Source: a virus
Direction: 5' to 3' (one strand)
DNA: 26,760 bases
IMG/VR virus record: IMGVR_UViG_3300046167_000344
Location: 1 to 26,760 of that record
In this document: piece by piece, positions 6,376 through 13,533 of the stretch
How positions within the stretch are numbered: position 1 is the stretch's first letter
Layout of the letters: every line of letters starts with the position of its first letter
Notes under the pieces: model-generated
The model's database searches: none
Told to the model about the DNA's origin: nothing
What the model saw: only the letters and a program-made list of their open reading frames with translations
Translations under genes and position numbers: made by a program

Positions 6376-6767
6376 TGGTCAAAGTAGTAGGCGTTGAAAT
6401 AAACGTCATGTCATTTAAACGCGCATTTAATCGGGAACCCACTGAGGCAGAGATGGGCGCCTTGATGAGACTGAACGCCAAAAGAAACGAGGGGCAATGC
6501 GGTGGCAAGAATACAATCGAAAAGATTGACAGGCGCTTGGCGTCTGCATCCAAGGCTCGGGATTACATTAAGAGCCAGCCGCTCAAGCGCAACATTGTAG
6601 TCACCCGCACTGCTTGGTCTGTTAATTACCTGCTCAAGTTAGACTTGAAAAAATCACAAATCATGGACGTTCTGCACATAAGTGAGATCGCTTATGATCG
6701 GGCCGTCAAGCAATACAATCTACCGCGTGACGGGATTGAAAGAAGGTTTAAAAATGACAAGAAATGA
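6375..6767 (+). CDS. Putative helix-turn-helix DNA-binding protein
   Basis: A 130-aa basic protein starting in a TAATG overlap. The C-terminal third (LDLKKSQIMDVLHISEIAYD and the following RAVKQYNLP) has the spacing of a helix-turn-helix: a helix ending in an IMDVL-like segment, a turn, and a second helix with exposed basic and polar residues. The N-terminal part contains another helix pair. It is the best candidate in the window for a DNA-binding regulator of the divergent operator, but that link is inferred from position only. Confidence 0.65.
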   Translation: MVKVVGVEINVMSFKRAFNREPTEAEMGALMRLNAKRNEGQCGGKNTIEKIDRRLASASKARDYIKSQPLKRNIVVTRTAWSVNYLLKLDLKKSQIMDVLHISEIAYDRAVKQYNLPRDGIERRFKNDKK

Positions 6768-7023
6768 AATACTCAAAGAAGCCGCGCGCATAATCAGCAC
6801 TGAAAGAGCGGACGATTATGGGCCGGCAGATGAATCGTTCAAGCGCATTGCTCAACTTTGGACATCTTATCTTGATGTGGCTGTCAGCCCTATGGACGTT
6901 GCCAATATGTATATACTGAGCAAGGTGCAGCGTACATTAACGTCACCAAGCAAAGATGATACATGGACAGATATTTGCGGTTATGCTGCATTGGCAGGGG
7001 AGATGATGACAAATGAAAAGTAA
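6754..7023 (+). CDS. DUF6378-like phage protein
   Basis: An 89-aa protein from ATG 6754, which has AAGG upstream; the frame continues upstream to 6682 but there overlaps the previous gene heavily. The pattern ERADDYGPADESF, then RIAQLW and DVANMYILSKVQR, then DTWTDICGYAAL, is that of the DUF6378 family, common in phages, whose biochemical role I do not know. It overlaps the preceding gene by 14 nt and contains the start of the next micro-ORF. Confidence 0.75.
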   Translation: MTRNEILKEAARIISTERADDYGPADESFKRIAQLWTSYLDVAVSPMDVANMYILSKVQRTLTSPSKDDTWTDICGYAALAGEMMTNEK

Positions 7024-7123
7024 ATTCACAGAACATGAGATCCACATAGCTGGCCTGGTCGGCGCCCTTGTAGGATTTGTTTCTGGAGCCGGCCTGATGG
7101 CGCTAGTCGCTATAATATTTTGA
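7013..7123 (+). CDS. 36-aa single-pass membrane microprotein
   Basis: ATG at 7013 follows GGGGAG by ten bases. The product has a polar N-terminus (MKSKFTEHEIH) and a glycine/alanine-rich hydrophobic helix to the end (GALVGFVSGAGLMALVAIIF). It overlaps the preceding gene by 11 nt, the same overlap as the membrane micro-ORF at 6104. Glycine spacing suggests tight helix packing, possibly with a host membrane protein; that is inference. Confidence 0.65.
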   Translation: MKSKFTEHEIHIAGLVGALVGFVSGAGLMALVAIIF

Positions 7124-7129
7124 AGTCGT

Positions 7130-7240
7130 GTGAGTGGCCGTTGATATTAAAAAGATTGGCGCTTTTGGTAGCAACGTCATCCGAGTAAACAACCGCCCAA
7201 TTGGGACAAAGCGATTTGTATTGTGATGATAGCCACTCAC
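7130..7240. repeat. Inverted repeat flanking the last plus-strand micro-ORF
   Basis: GTGAGTGGC (7130-7138) and its exact reverse complement (7232-7240) are separated by 93 nt. In RNA they could close a large loop holding the 30-codon frame. The match is short and the spacing long, so chance is possible. Confidence 0.35.
7134..7226 (+). CDS. Possible 30-aa microprotein (GTG start)
   Basis: A GTG-initiated frame encoding a basic peptide with probable beta strands (IGAFGSNVIRVNNRPIGTKR). It is flanked by a 9-bp inverted repeat (7130-7138 and 7232-7240). No good ribosome site was seen, so it may not be translated. It is listed because composition looks protein-like and it fills the only gap between the operon and its terminator. 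Confidence 0.3.
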   Translation: MAVDIKKIGAFGSNVIRVNNRPIGTKRFVL

Positions 7241-7251
7241 CAGAGATTTAT

Positions 7252-7300
7252 AGCAGCGCATGAAATTGCTTCAAGCTTTTTATGCGCTGCTTTTCTTTTT
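7252..7300 (+). terminator. Strong rho-independent terminator of the plus-strand operon
   Basis: A 10-bp perfect stem (AGCAGCGCAT at 7252-7261 with 7282-7291) extended by weaker inner pairs, followed by TTTTCTTTTT. It lies at the convergence of the rightward small-gene operon and the leftward late operon. Its right arm overlaps the last codons of the leftward gene ending at 7280. Confidence 0.85.
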
Positions 7301-7492
7301 ATTCATCATGGAAATTCTCTTGCCTTTTGCAACGGCTTCGCCCTTCGATGATGCGCCCCAGGCTTTCAAAGATTTAAGGAGCGGCGTGTCTGTACCGTCC
7401 TTCTTCTTTGTCGGCCCAGGCATGTTCCCCATGCGTTGCAGGAACGCTGCACGCCGGCCACTGTTGCCGGTTCTTTCTGGTGGCCTGCTCAT
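7280..7492 (-). CDS. Small basic conserved phage protein (MPGPTKKK type)
   Basis: A 70-aa lysine-rich protein, last gene of the leftward late operon. The segment GNMPGPTKKKDGTDTPLLKS followed by LKAWGASSKGEA resembles small proteins I know from marine podoviruses, where function is unknown. AAGG lies six bases before the ATG. Its start lies two bases downstream of the preceding stop. It is highly basic and likely binds nucleic acid or virion components; that is inference. Confidence 0.8.
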   Translation of the reverse strand: MSRPPERTGNSGRRAAFLQRMGNMPGPTKKKDGTDTPLLKSLKAWGASSKGEAVAKGKRISMMNKKKSSA

Positions 7493-7493
7493 G

Positions 7494-7664
7494 TTAAGCC
7501 TTACTGGTCATTATGGTTTTTTTCTTCGCGGTCTTCTCGCTGTCCTTGAAGGCCTGGGCAGTTGGTGCGCCTGGTGAACCGGGCTTGCGCATCTTCTCTC
7601 CAGATCCAGCGGCGATCCGCTTTTTCTTTTTGTGAATATTTGAGTACAAACCATCTTTAGCCAT
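7494..7664 (-). CDS. Small basic conserved phage protein (GEKMRKPGS type)
   Basis: A 56-aa protein with a strong ribosome site (AGGAGA, seven bases before the ATG). The sequence begins MAKDGLYSNIHKKKK and contains RIAAGSGEKMRKPGSPGAP, a pattern recurring in small proteins of marine cyanophages, pelagiphages and roseophages, always of unknown function. It is glycine- and lysine-rich and probably disordered. It follows the endolysin gene and precedes the gene ending at 7280. Confidence 0.85.
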   Translation of the reverse strand: MAKDGLYSNIHKKKKRIAAGSGEKMRKPGSPGAPTAQAFKDSEKTAKKKTIMTSKA

Positions 7665-7675
7665 GTCTCTATCTC

Positions 7676-8131
7676 CTATGTCATTAGTTCAAAGTGGGGG
7701 CCGTCAATGAATGGCCTGCGACCCTGCGACCTACGCAAATCAATATAACTATTCATTGCATCTTCCATATTGCCCTCATCGTACTGAGCAATGTTTGGCA
7801 CAGACCAAGCTGCACCCCAGCGAATAGGAACGTCTACCTCACGCGCAGCCTCTGACATAGCGTCAGCAATCTCGTCATAAAGATTAAGCTCCCACCGGCC
7901 ACCGTCAACGTAAGCCATAAGGTCTACAGCCAAGCCATCAATATGCTTTGACTTCATTGTTTGACTAGCCCCCTTAGCAACAAGAGCCCTTTGCTCTTCG
8001 ATGGTGCGCAGCCCACATATCACAGAGAAGTCTTGCTTGGTAACATTGATTGCATACTTAACAACAGCAACCATACGCTCATCAACACCAATCAGCCTAT
8101 CAAGACTGCGCTTGCCTAACTTGTAACTCAT
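7676..8131 (-). CDS. M15-family peptidase endolysin
   Basis: A 151-aa zinc peptidase of the M15 type (D-Ala-D-Ala carboxypeptidase or L-Ala-D-Glu endopeptidase), which cuts peptide stems of peptidoglycan at lysis. Zinc ligands and catalytic acid are in the family order: SKHIDGLAVD (61-70) gives H63 and D70, and DGPHFEL (143-149) gives catalytic D143 and ligand H146. GLRT (40-43) supplies the conserved Arg. There is no signal peptide, so export depends on the holin encoded immediately upstream. The start overlaps the holin stop (ATGA). Confidence 0.9.
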   Translation of the reverse strand: MSYKLGKRSLDRLIGVDERMVAVVKYAINVTKQDFSVICGLRTIEEQRALVAKGASQTMKSKHIDGLAVDLMAYVDGGRWELNLYDEIADAMSEAAREVDVPIRWGAAWSVPNIAQYDEGNMEDAMNSYIDLRRSQGRRPFIDGPHFELMT

Positions 8132-8472
8132 CGTTTGAATCCTCTCATTGTTCTAATTCCAAAGCTGGCAGCTATACTAGCATAACAGCTCCATTGAAAC
8201 CACTGAGGCGCAGCCTCAATATTAGCGAAGCCCTCTTTCATATAGGGCTGAAGCGGAGGCACGAATGAGCATACAATTATAGCTATAAAGGCTATGGTCC
8301 ATGCCTCATCTTTCCAAGAATTATTACTGGCTTGTATCGCAGCTTGCTCCCAGCCTATCTCACCAGTGGCGATTTTCATCTTGGTCTCAGCTTCAGCCTT
8401 TTTGACGGCAGTCTTCCCATCAATATAACTAGCAGCCAAACTGCCAAGCGATCCTACTATTTGACCAATCAT
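8128..8472 (-). CDS. Holin, GTA_holin_3TM-like
   Basis: A 114-aa membrane protein. A short N-terminal hydrophobic stretch (IVGSLGSLAASYI) and a charged helix are followed by the SWKDEAW motif and two clear membrane helices (about 58-73 and 90-107), with a P-W pair between them. This matches the 3-TM holin family first described from gene transfer agents (PF11351 by recollection). It would permeabilise the inner membrane and release the endolysin encoded next, with which it overlaps (ATGA). It also overlaps the upstream EF-hand protein (ATGA). Confidence 0.8.
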   Translation of the reverse strand: MIGQIVGSLGSLAASYIDGKTAVKKAEAETKMKIATGEIGWEQAAIQASNNSWKDEAWTIAFIAIIVCSFVPPLQPYMKEGFANIEAAPQWFQWSCYASIAASFGIRTMRGFKR

Positions 8473-8768
8473 TTCTTAGCCCCCATTGCGCTGAAGCCAA
8501 AGAAGGCAGCAACCAACCCGCTGATTGCTATGAAGTATGTGGGTGCGATGTCAGCAAGAAGCTGCCCTGTTGTGTCGTATCCGTACATATCTGCCGCAAC
8601 AATGCCGACCGGATAAATCAGCAACCCAAACAAAGCAAACCAAGTCATTCTAAGTTGAGCATCTCGCTTGTGATCCGCATCTTCCATGCGCAAGCGACGA
8701 TCCTCAAGCATAAGCTCTCGCTCGTCGGCGTCGATCTTTCCGTTCTGATTCAGATCATAGTCAGTCAT
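8469..8768 (-). CDS. EF-hand-bearing two-TM membrane protein, lysis cassette
   Basis: A 99-aa protein. The first 16 residues contain a complete 12-residue EF-hand-type loop, DLNQNGKIDADE (D5, N7, N9, G10, I12, E16), followed by a charged helix (17-40) and two membrane helices (about 43-60 and 74-94). It overlaps the holin gene in an ATGA. It may be a second holin or an antiholin. The loop suggests calcium sensing or simply a stable N-terminal cap; neither is shown by sequence alone. Confidence 0.75.
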   Translation of the reverse strand: MTDYDLNQNGKIDADERELMLEDRRLRMEDADHKRDAQLRMTWFALFGLLIYPVGIVAADMYGYDTTGQLLADIAPTYFIAISGLVAAFFGFSAMGAKK

Positions 8769-8883
8769 CTTCTAAACTCCTGGCATGCGCTATCGCGTAG
8801 TGCTTGTGATGCGTTATTATAACAACTTTTCCGTCTTTGTCATATATAACGTAATCACCCTTTTTATTTTGGTATAACCTCAA
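8761..8883 (-). CDS. Small hypothetical protein (TTG start)
   Basis: A 40-aa frame with protein-like composition (KKGDYVIYDKDGKVVIITHH, then KHYAIAHARSLEDD): two beta strands with a DKDG turn and a helix. Its stop overlaps the EF-hand gene start by 8 nt, and it overlaps the preceding gene by 20 nt. No ATG or GTG is available after the upstream stop; TTG at 8883 is the likely start. Weak ribosome site. Confidence 0.5.
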   Translation of the reverse strand: MRLYQNKKGDYVIYDKDGKVVIITHHKHYAIAHARSLEDD

Positions 8884-9028
8884 AACAATAAACCGTCGTT
8901 TGACTTGTGGTTATTAAAACCTTTGCATCCTCAAGAGCTTCAGCACACGCCATCTCAGTGGTGAACTGATTAAGCTGATAATGATCTATATTGTTATTGA
9001 TTACTACAAACCAAACCAAAACCCACAT
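8864..9028 (-). CDS. Small membrane-anchored protein with two cysteines
   Basis: A 54-aa protein starting in a TAATG overlap with the preceding stop. A hydrophobic N-terminus (MWVLVWFVVI) is followed by a polar domain with C28 (EMACAEALEDAK) and C48 (TVYCFEV). The hydrophobic leader with two spaced cysteines suggests an inner-membrane anchor or signal with a small periplasmic disulphide domain. It lies within the lysis cassette. A spanin-like role is possible but unproven. Confidence 0.75.
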   Translation of the reverse strand: MWVLVWFVVINNNIDHYQLNQFTTEMACAEALEDAKVLITTSQTTVYCFEVIPK

Positions 9029-9501
9029 TACCATTTCCCCTGATAGCGCCCAAGATAATAAAAGCCTGTTACAATCCCCGCACCAGCAACAACAAATATA
9101 ATAGTGCCAAGGGTGAAATTGATAGCATTGTCGATCATCTCTTGTTTCTTGTAAGCCTCTTCCTTGCGAATGCGGCGCATCTCACCTTCTATTTGAAGCA
9201 CCTCCTCCCAAGCAGATGGCCCGTAAGTCCATGATATATGGTCTTTTATTTCTTTTCTCATGGCTTCCATTTTCTTTTTCTGGGCGAAGATTTCTATAGC
9301 ATTTTGGCTATTGTCAGACATCATCTTATAAAATGGAGGGTTTTTTGTTTTGTCTTCAGCATACTGAAAATCAGAAAAAGCGGCTCCCCATTTAGCTAAG
9401 GTGCCGCTCATTTCTTGAATATCTTTGCCCGCACTAATACCCTGCTTCAGAATATTAAACGCACTGGTGGCTAGACCGACCGCTGTTACAGGGTCAATCA
9501 T
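9028..9501 (-). CDS. Tail-anchored coiled-coil membrane protein
   Basis: A 157-aa protein. The N-terminus (MIDPVTAVGLATSAFNILKQ) is a weakly hydrophobic helix. Residues 64-125 are a charged coiled coil containing WTYGPSAWEE, and 129-150 form a C-terminal membrane helix. I recall similar proteins in marine phages, annotated only as hypothetical. Position between tail and lysis genes suggests a membrane component used at lysis or DNA entry. The next gene starts in a TAATG overlap. Confidence 0.75.
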   Translation of the reverse strand: MIDPVTAVGLATSAFNILKQGISAGKDIQEMSGTLAKWGAAFSDFQYAEDKTKNPPFYKMMSDNSQNAIEIFAQKKKMEAMRKEIKDHISWTYGPSAWEEVLQIEGEMRRIRKEEAYKKQEMIDNAINFTLGTIIFVVAGAGIVTGFYYLGRYQGKW

Positions 9502-9505
9502 TTTG

Positions 9506-9700
9506 TCAGCCCATCTTTGTCAGCACTGCTACTAAGAGTGCAATGATAAAGCCTGTTGTGCCAATCATAATTGCTTCCATGCGCTTAACGCGGCCAAACA
9601 GATCTTTGAATTGAATTCGCATTTCTGTTTGCATGGCAATCACCTCTTTCTCTAAGCCATCAATCCGCTCATGGGCAGATGCTACTGTACGTTTGTCCAT
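9506..9700 (-). CDS. XhlA-like coiled-coil protein with C-terminal TM helix
   Basis: A 64-aa protein: residues 1-44 form a charged coiled coil (SAHERIDGLEKEVIAMQTEM), and 45-63 a membrane helix (MIGTTGFIIALLVAVLTKMG). This layout matches hemolysin XhlA-type phage proteins, which assist holins. Ribosome site AGGA lies about eight bases before the ATG and overlaps the preceding stop codon. Confidence 0.75.
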   Translation of the reverse strand: MDKRTVASAHERIDGLEKEVIAMQTEMRIQFKDLFGRVKRMEAIMIGTTGFIIALLVAVLTKMG

Positions 9701-9709
9701 TTTTTATTC

Positions 9710-10117
9710 CTATGGTTTCGTCGGCCAATCAGCGTCTTCTAGGTTAGGCCAATTCTCATGCGCCGTAAGGTCACGCAACGCAGTCCTGTATGTAACCCAC
9801 AAAGCCTTCGCTTCATCCGTCAATGCACTGTCTGGTATCTGTGTCCAATCGCTGTCACTGAGTAGTTGATTGCGTGTGTCACGGTTAGCAGATGCTACTT
9901 CATCAAGGGCTTCTTGCGCACGGTCCTCAGCCGAAACAAAAGGTAGCCAAGCATTAGGGTGTGAACGTGCAAAGGTATGAGCAAACTCTTCTACCTGCGC
10001 TTGAGTAGCAAAAGGCACTAATGTAATTGGATTGTACGCAGGTAAGAAAAACTCTTTAGTCCCGTCCTCCGATACAACATGAGAAGACAAGTCTTCATTT
10101 ACTGTTATACTAGGCAT
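9710..10117 (-). CDS. Phage tail assembly chaperone-like protein (Phage_tail_APC type)
   Basis: A 135-aa protein. Its C-terminal half, with RDTRNQLLSDSDWTQIPD and WVTYRTALRDLTAHENWPN, closely follows the pattern of the Phage_tail_APC family (PF16778 by recollection), found at the 3' end of tail fibre operons. The N-terminal half is a small beta-rich domain. It overlaps the preceding gene by 8 nt. In other phages such proteins assist or decorate fibres; the exact role here is inferred. Confidence 0.8.
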   Translation of the reverse strand: MPSITVNEDLSSHVVSEDGTKEFFLPAYNPITLVPFATQAQVEEFAHTFARSHPNAWLPFVSAEDRAQEALDEVASANRDTRNQLLSDSDWTQIPDSALTDEAKALWVTYRTALRDLTAHENWPNLEDADWPTKP

Positions 10118-10424
10118 CAGACTCTACTCCGAATACACCTGTTGCGTAAGTAGTACTACCGCAAGTAACTACCGCACCTGCTACTAGATCAAGATAAATT
10201 GGCCCAGACTTAGGCATATACTGGACATGCTTGCCGTCTATATAGGCAATAATAGTACCGTTTGTATCATTGCTATAACTGGTGGTCAGAAAACCCTTAA
10301 ACTTACGTTTCGAAGGTACGGTATAAAGGACTGTTGTTGCAGAGCCAGTACCCCGCTGTGCTATTTGCTTATCTGGTGTTGCTGTTGATGCTGTTGTAGA
10401 TACTGGTTCTAAAGTAAGTACCAT
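10110..10424 (-). CDS. Small virion or tail-fibre-associated protein
   Basis: A 104-aa beta-rich protein with Ser/Thr-rich N-terminus and strands such as ATTVLYTVPS and GPIYLDLVAGAVVTCGS. No named family recognised; the TVLYTVP pattern is common in small phage tail-associated domains. GGGAG lies five bases before the ATG. It sits between an adhesin-like protein and the chaperone-like protein, suggesting a distal fibre part. Confidence 0.65.
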   Translation of the reverse strand: MVLTLEPVSTTASTATPDKQIAQRGTGSATTVLYTVPSKRKFKGFLTTSYSNDTNGTIIAYIDGKHVQYMPKSGPIYLDLVAGAVVTCGSTTYATGVFGVESDA

Positions 10425-10434
10425 ATTAATCTCC

Positions 10435-11691
10435 CTATGTTGATGTCACGCCAGTGATGCGAAGTTTTAGACCTATGTTTGCATTGTAACTTCTTGCTGA
10501 AATTTCAGACGCTGTTGGCGATACCTCAACATAAGTTACGTCAGACCCATAAGGTGCTGTAGCGGCAAAAGCATTGGATGTAACTTCACCACCCCAAGCT
10601 GGAGTACCTTCAAACTCAAAGTAAGCAAGATTATTATTATTATTAATGTAGTAGAACTTAGTTCCTACGGCGACTTTGTTACTAGAACCCGCATTTCTAA
10701 ATTGCTCCGCAGAGCCACTAAGTGCTACATTAACCCGCTGACCCTGTGTCGTATTGTCCAAGATTTCAGTTCCATCCCAAGACCAATATTGTATTTCATT
10801 ACCATCGTTTTCAAATATGTAGTAACCATCGCTGACTTCAACAGCGTGAAATTGCACGTTCATAGCAGCAAAAGCATTGTCTGCATTTGGGGTAGTAAGG
10901 TTTTGAACGGTATTAGTTTTTAAGTCGAGAGCATAGCCTCTGCTGCCCGCAGCCTCCGGCCAGAAAAACAACCACTTATCTCTAATGCCAAAAGTTCTAC
11001 TATATGTAGTAGTGGCGCTAAAGTTAAAAGAGACAAGTTGTGTACTGGCGTTTGATGATGCCCAAGTGTCTACTCTATCTATGCCACTGCTACCGGGGGT
11101 CATATGATAAACATATCTATACCCATCAAACCACTTTGGGACATAACCTGTGGTTTCAGTCCAGACAGTATTACCAGAAGTATCATACAGGTATGCGTTA
11201 GTAGTGTTGTTTGTATTATCGAAAGAGAAGAAAGTGTTGTTATTTGGCCCTAAAAAAGGTGCGACTACCCTCCAAGTGTCATTAGCAGACATACCTGTTG
11301 GCAAGGCGTTTGTTGTATCTAATATGTTAGTTAAGGCTACAGTGCCATTTAACTTAGCGTTTGTTGTTGAAACTAAGTTAGTGGAATTAGACTGAACAAA
11401 AAATCTATCATCAAGATAAGTAAAAGGAATAGCATTAGTTTTAACTTTTACCGTTGAGCTTGGAGCAATAATTTCAGTGCCACTGGAGTTTGCGGTCAAC
11501 CCAACAATATCAAATCCATTAACCTCCATAGTTCCTGCTATTGGAAGCTCACTATTTACCTCTTCCGCCTGCACCGACTTAATTACATGAGAGGTGCTAG
11601 AGTTAGTAGTGACAATCGTCGCCTCACCATTGCTGTCAAAATCACTCTCACTAAGAGTGTCACGATAGATTTCTGCTAAGGTATCAGCCAT
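10435..11691 (-). CDS. Tail adhesin-like protein, possible beta-propeller
   Basis: A 418-aa protein rich in Asn, Thr and Ser. Recurrent aromatic strand pairs (AYLYDTSGNTVW, WLFFWPEAAGSRGYALDL, GYYIFENDGNEIQYWSWDG, FYYINNNNNLAYFEFEG) about 40-80 residues apart look like blades of a beta-propeller. Start overlaps the preceding stop (TAATG). Located among tail fibre genes, it is a likely host-binding component. The fold is inferred by eye. Confidence 0.65.
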   Translation of the reverse strand: MADTLAEIYRDTLSESDFDSNGEATIVTTNSSTSHVIKSVQAEEVNSELPIAGTMEVNGFDIVGLTANSSGTEIIAPSSTVKVKTNAIPFTYLDDRFFVQSNSTNLVSTTNAKLNGTVALTNILDTTNALPTGMSANDTWRVVAPFLGPNNNTFFSFDNTNNTTNAYLYDTSGNTVWTETTGYVPKWFDGYRYVYHMTPGSSGIDRVDTWASSNASTQLVSFNFSATTTYSRTFGIRDKWLFFWPEAAGSRGYALDLKTNTVQNLTTPNADNAFAAMNVQFHAVEVSDGYYIFENDGNEIQYWSWDGTEILDNTTQGQRVNVALSGSAEQFRNAGSSNKVAVGTKFYYINNNNNLAYFEFEGTPAWGGEVTSNAFAATAPYGSDVTYVEVSPTASEISARSYNANIGLKLRITGVTST

Positions 11692-11978
11692 TATAAAGCT
11701 CCATATTTAAGTAGGGCTGCGGCTGAAACACCGTCAATGCCAGTTAAGTTAGATGCGTTCAGTGCGGGTAGCTGTCCTGACCCATCGAGTTGAACGACTT
11801 GGTTTGCACCTGTGCCAACATCAAGTGCTGACGCAGTGCCAAGACTTGCAGTTGACGCCTTTGCATCAAGCTCAGTGGTTAGCCCTGTCACTTCTGCGAC
11901 ACTGATAGCCCCATCAGCAAGGATACCTGTCCCTGCGCCAGTGCTTATGAAGTCTGCTAGGTCTCTTGCTTTTGTCAT
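11691..11978 (-). CDS. Small tail fibre module
   Basis: A 95-aa protein with the MTKARDLADFISTG opening and the GTGANQVVQLDGSGQLPAL then NASNLTG segment that recur in phage tail fibre proteins. Here they form a stand-alone short protein, coupled on both sides by TAATG overlaps. It may act as an adaptor between fibre parts. Confidence 0.75.
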   Translation of the reverse strand: MTKARDLADFISTGAGTGILADGAISVAEVTGLTTELDAKASTASLGTASALDVGTGANQVVQLDGSGQLPALNASNLTGIDGVSAAALLKYGAL

Positions 11979-13516
11979 TAGCTTGGGTCTCCTGTAACTA
12001 TAACAGTGTCAGCGTCTGATGCGTAGCCAACACGATATGTACCTGATGTAGCTAAAGCTGTGCCGCTTGGGTTAGCAAATAGCTTCTGGCCCTTTTGAAA
12101 GGATGATCCAGATATATCATTAGACCTATTGCTAATAGCTACAGGCCCAACCGAACCACTAGAGATAGCTTCTTTTGCCTCACCAAAGTGCGTGTCTATA
12201 TTTGTCTCAACAAAAGGTAAATCATACTGAGTTATATATGTATGATTAGCAGTATTTACATAGTTACTTGTAGGATTGTTACCTGAGTTAAACAGAACAA
12301 TCATAGAATTTGTACCTGTTTTAGGAGACAAAGACCCATGCTCAGGCTGTATGGAGGCAGAAGGGTGGAGATTAGAAGAATTAACTGTGCCTTGGGTTCC
12401 ATCAGAAGCTAAAGTAAAGTAATAAACTTCACCGGGTGAGCTACCACGCATAACCTGCCATAGCTTTGCGGTAGGGCTATATCCTACAGCCGCTGACGCT
12501 CCAGAAAAAGAAATACCTGAAAGGGGATAAGTTGTAACGGCTAGTGTGTTAGTGTCTACACTAAACGCCAGAGCGTTAGTTACACCTGTGTTAGTGTAGT
12601 ATGAAACTACGCCCATATTTGTATCAGTGTCATACTCTACACTTTTATAAGCAGACCCTACAGGAATACCTAATTGATTCTTAGCGCCGTAAGTTGTGCT
12701 ACTACTGTTAACTTCACAAGCAAATAAAGTTAAGGAGTTGGCCTCGTCAGCGGCAAACACATGAACATCACCCTTAACGTGCCTGCCTACCAAAGAGTTC
12801 GAAGACCAACTGGTTCCACCTGCAGTCCATTTTCTACCGCTGGAAGTGTTGTCTAAATCATGAGAAACTGTTGGAGCAGAGCTAGTTCCGTCCCAAGTCG
12901 CATGTGTTATTGAAACATAACTATTAGTTATCGCACCAGTTGCAAGAGAGCTGCTCCCTTCCCCATTTGGATTTATGTAAACACTAGAAGTGGATATTGA
13001 GTTTGAGCCAGCGTAAGTATCAATGCCTATAGAATAGGTAGAGCCATCCCAATAAAAACCTCTTAAATACAAATAGCCATTACTTTTTACATAAGCATAC
13101 AAAATACCCTCACTAACTGAGAACTTTCTAGCCATCATGTTAGCATAGGTACTACCAATCTGACCCCTAAAAGTAAGGCTATACTCTTCAGTGCTATCGT
13201 TATACGTTCCTAAATATAGATCATTATAAGCACCGCTATCTCGTTTGCACGCAAAGAAATACTTATCTATCGTAGTATTGTAGATGCTCCATTTACTTGT
13301 TTGTGAATAGTTAGGTGAGCCATCATCAACAATCTTTGTTCCGTTATCACTCTTAGTAAAATCTGCTGCATTAGCTACAGAAGTCACAGGCTCAATAGTT
13401 CCATTAGCCTTTAAAGAGACTAAATCTCCATTAGCTACGTTAGAACCAGCTTGAAAGTTAGCTTGGGGGTCACCACCGCCACCGCCGCCGCCAAAGAAAG
13501 AACTTGTTGTACCCAT
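11978..13516 (-). CDS. Tail adhesin-like protein with poly-Gly N-terminus
   Basis: A 512-aa protein. It starts MGTTSSFFGGGGGGG, a flexible glycine run, then a long Ser/Thr/Tyr-rich beta region with repeated strand pairs (YFFACKRDSG, LYLGTYNDSTEEYSLTF, GYLYLRGFYWDG, VYYFTLASDG). A small C-terminal domain (AISNRSNDISGSSFQKGQKL to the end) resembles repeat units seen at the ends of phage fibres. AAGGTGA precedes the ATG. Probably a receptor-binding or fibre-tip protein; sequence similarity in this class is poor. Confidence 0.65.
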   Translation of the reverse strand: MGTTSSFFGGGGGGGDPQANFQAGSNVANGDLVSLKANGTIEPVTSVANAADFTKSDNGTKIVDDGSPNYSQTSKWSIYNTTIDKYFFACKRDSGAYNDLYLGTYNDSTEEYSLTFRGQIGSTYANMMARKFSVSEGILYAYVKSNGYLYLRGFYWDGSTYSIGIDTYAGSNSISTSSVYINPNGEGSSSLATGAITNSYVSITHATWDGTSSAPTVSHDLDNTSSGRKWTAGGTSWSSNSLVGRHVKGDVHVFAADEANSLTLFACEVNSSSTTYGAKNQLGIPVGSAYKSVEYDTDTNMGVVSYYTNTGVTNALAFSVDTNTLAVTTYPLSGISFSGASAAVGYSPTAKLWQVMRGSSPGEVYYFTLASDGTQGTVNSSNLHPSASIQPEHGSLSPKTGTNSMIVLFNSGNNPTSNYVNTANHTYITQYDLPFVETNIDTHFGEAKEAISSGSVGPVAISNRSNDISGSSFQKGQKLFANPSGTALATSGTYRVGYASDADTVIVTGDPS

Positions 13517-13533
13517 TTTATATCACCTTCTAA

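Noticed and set aside
7260-7577. Plus-strand open frame of 105 codons with a hydrophobic start
   Set aside because: It begins inside the terminator hairpin and lies opposite two recognisable minus-strand genes.
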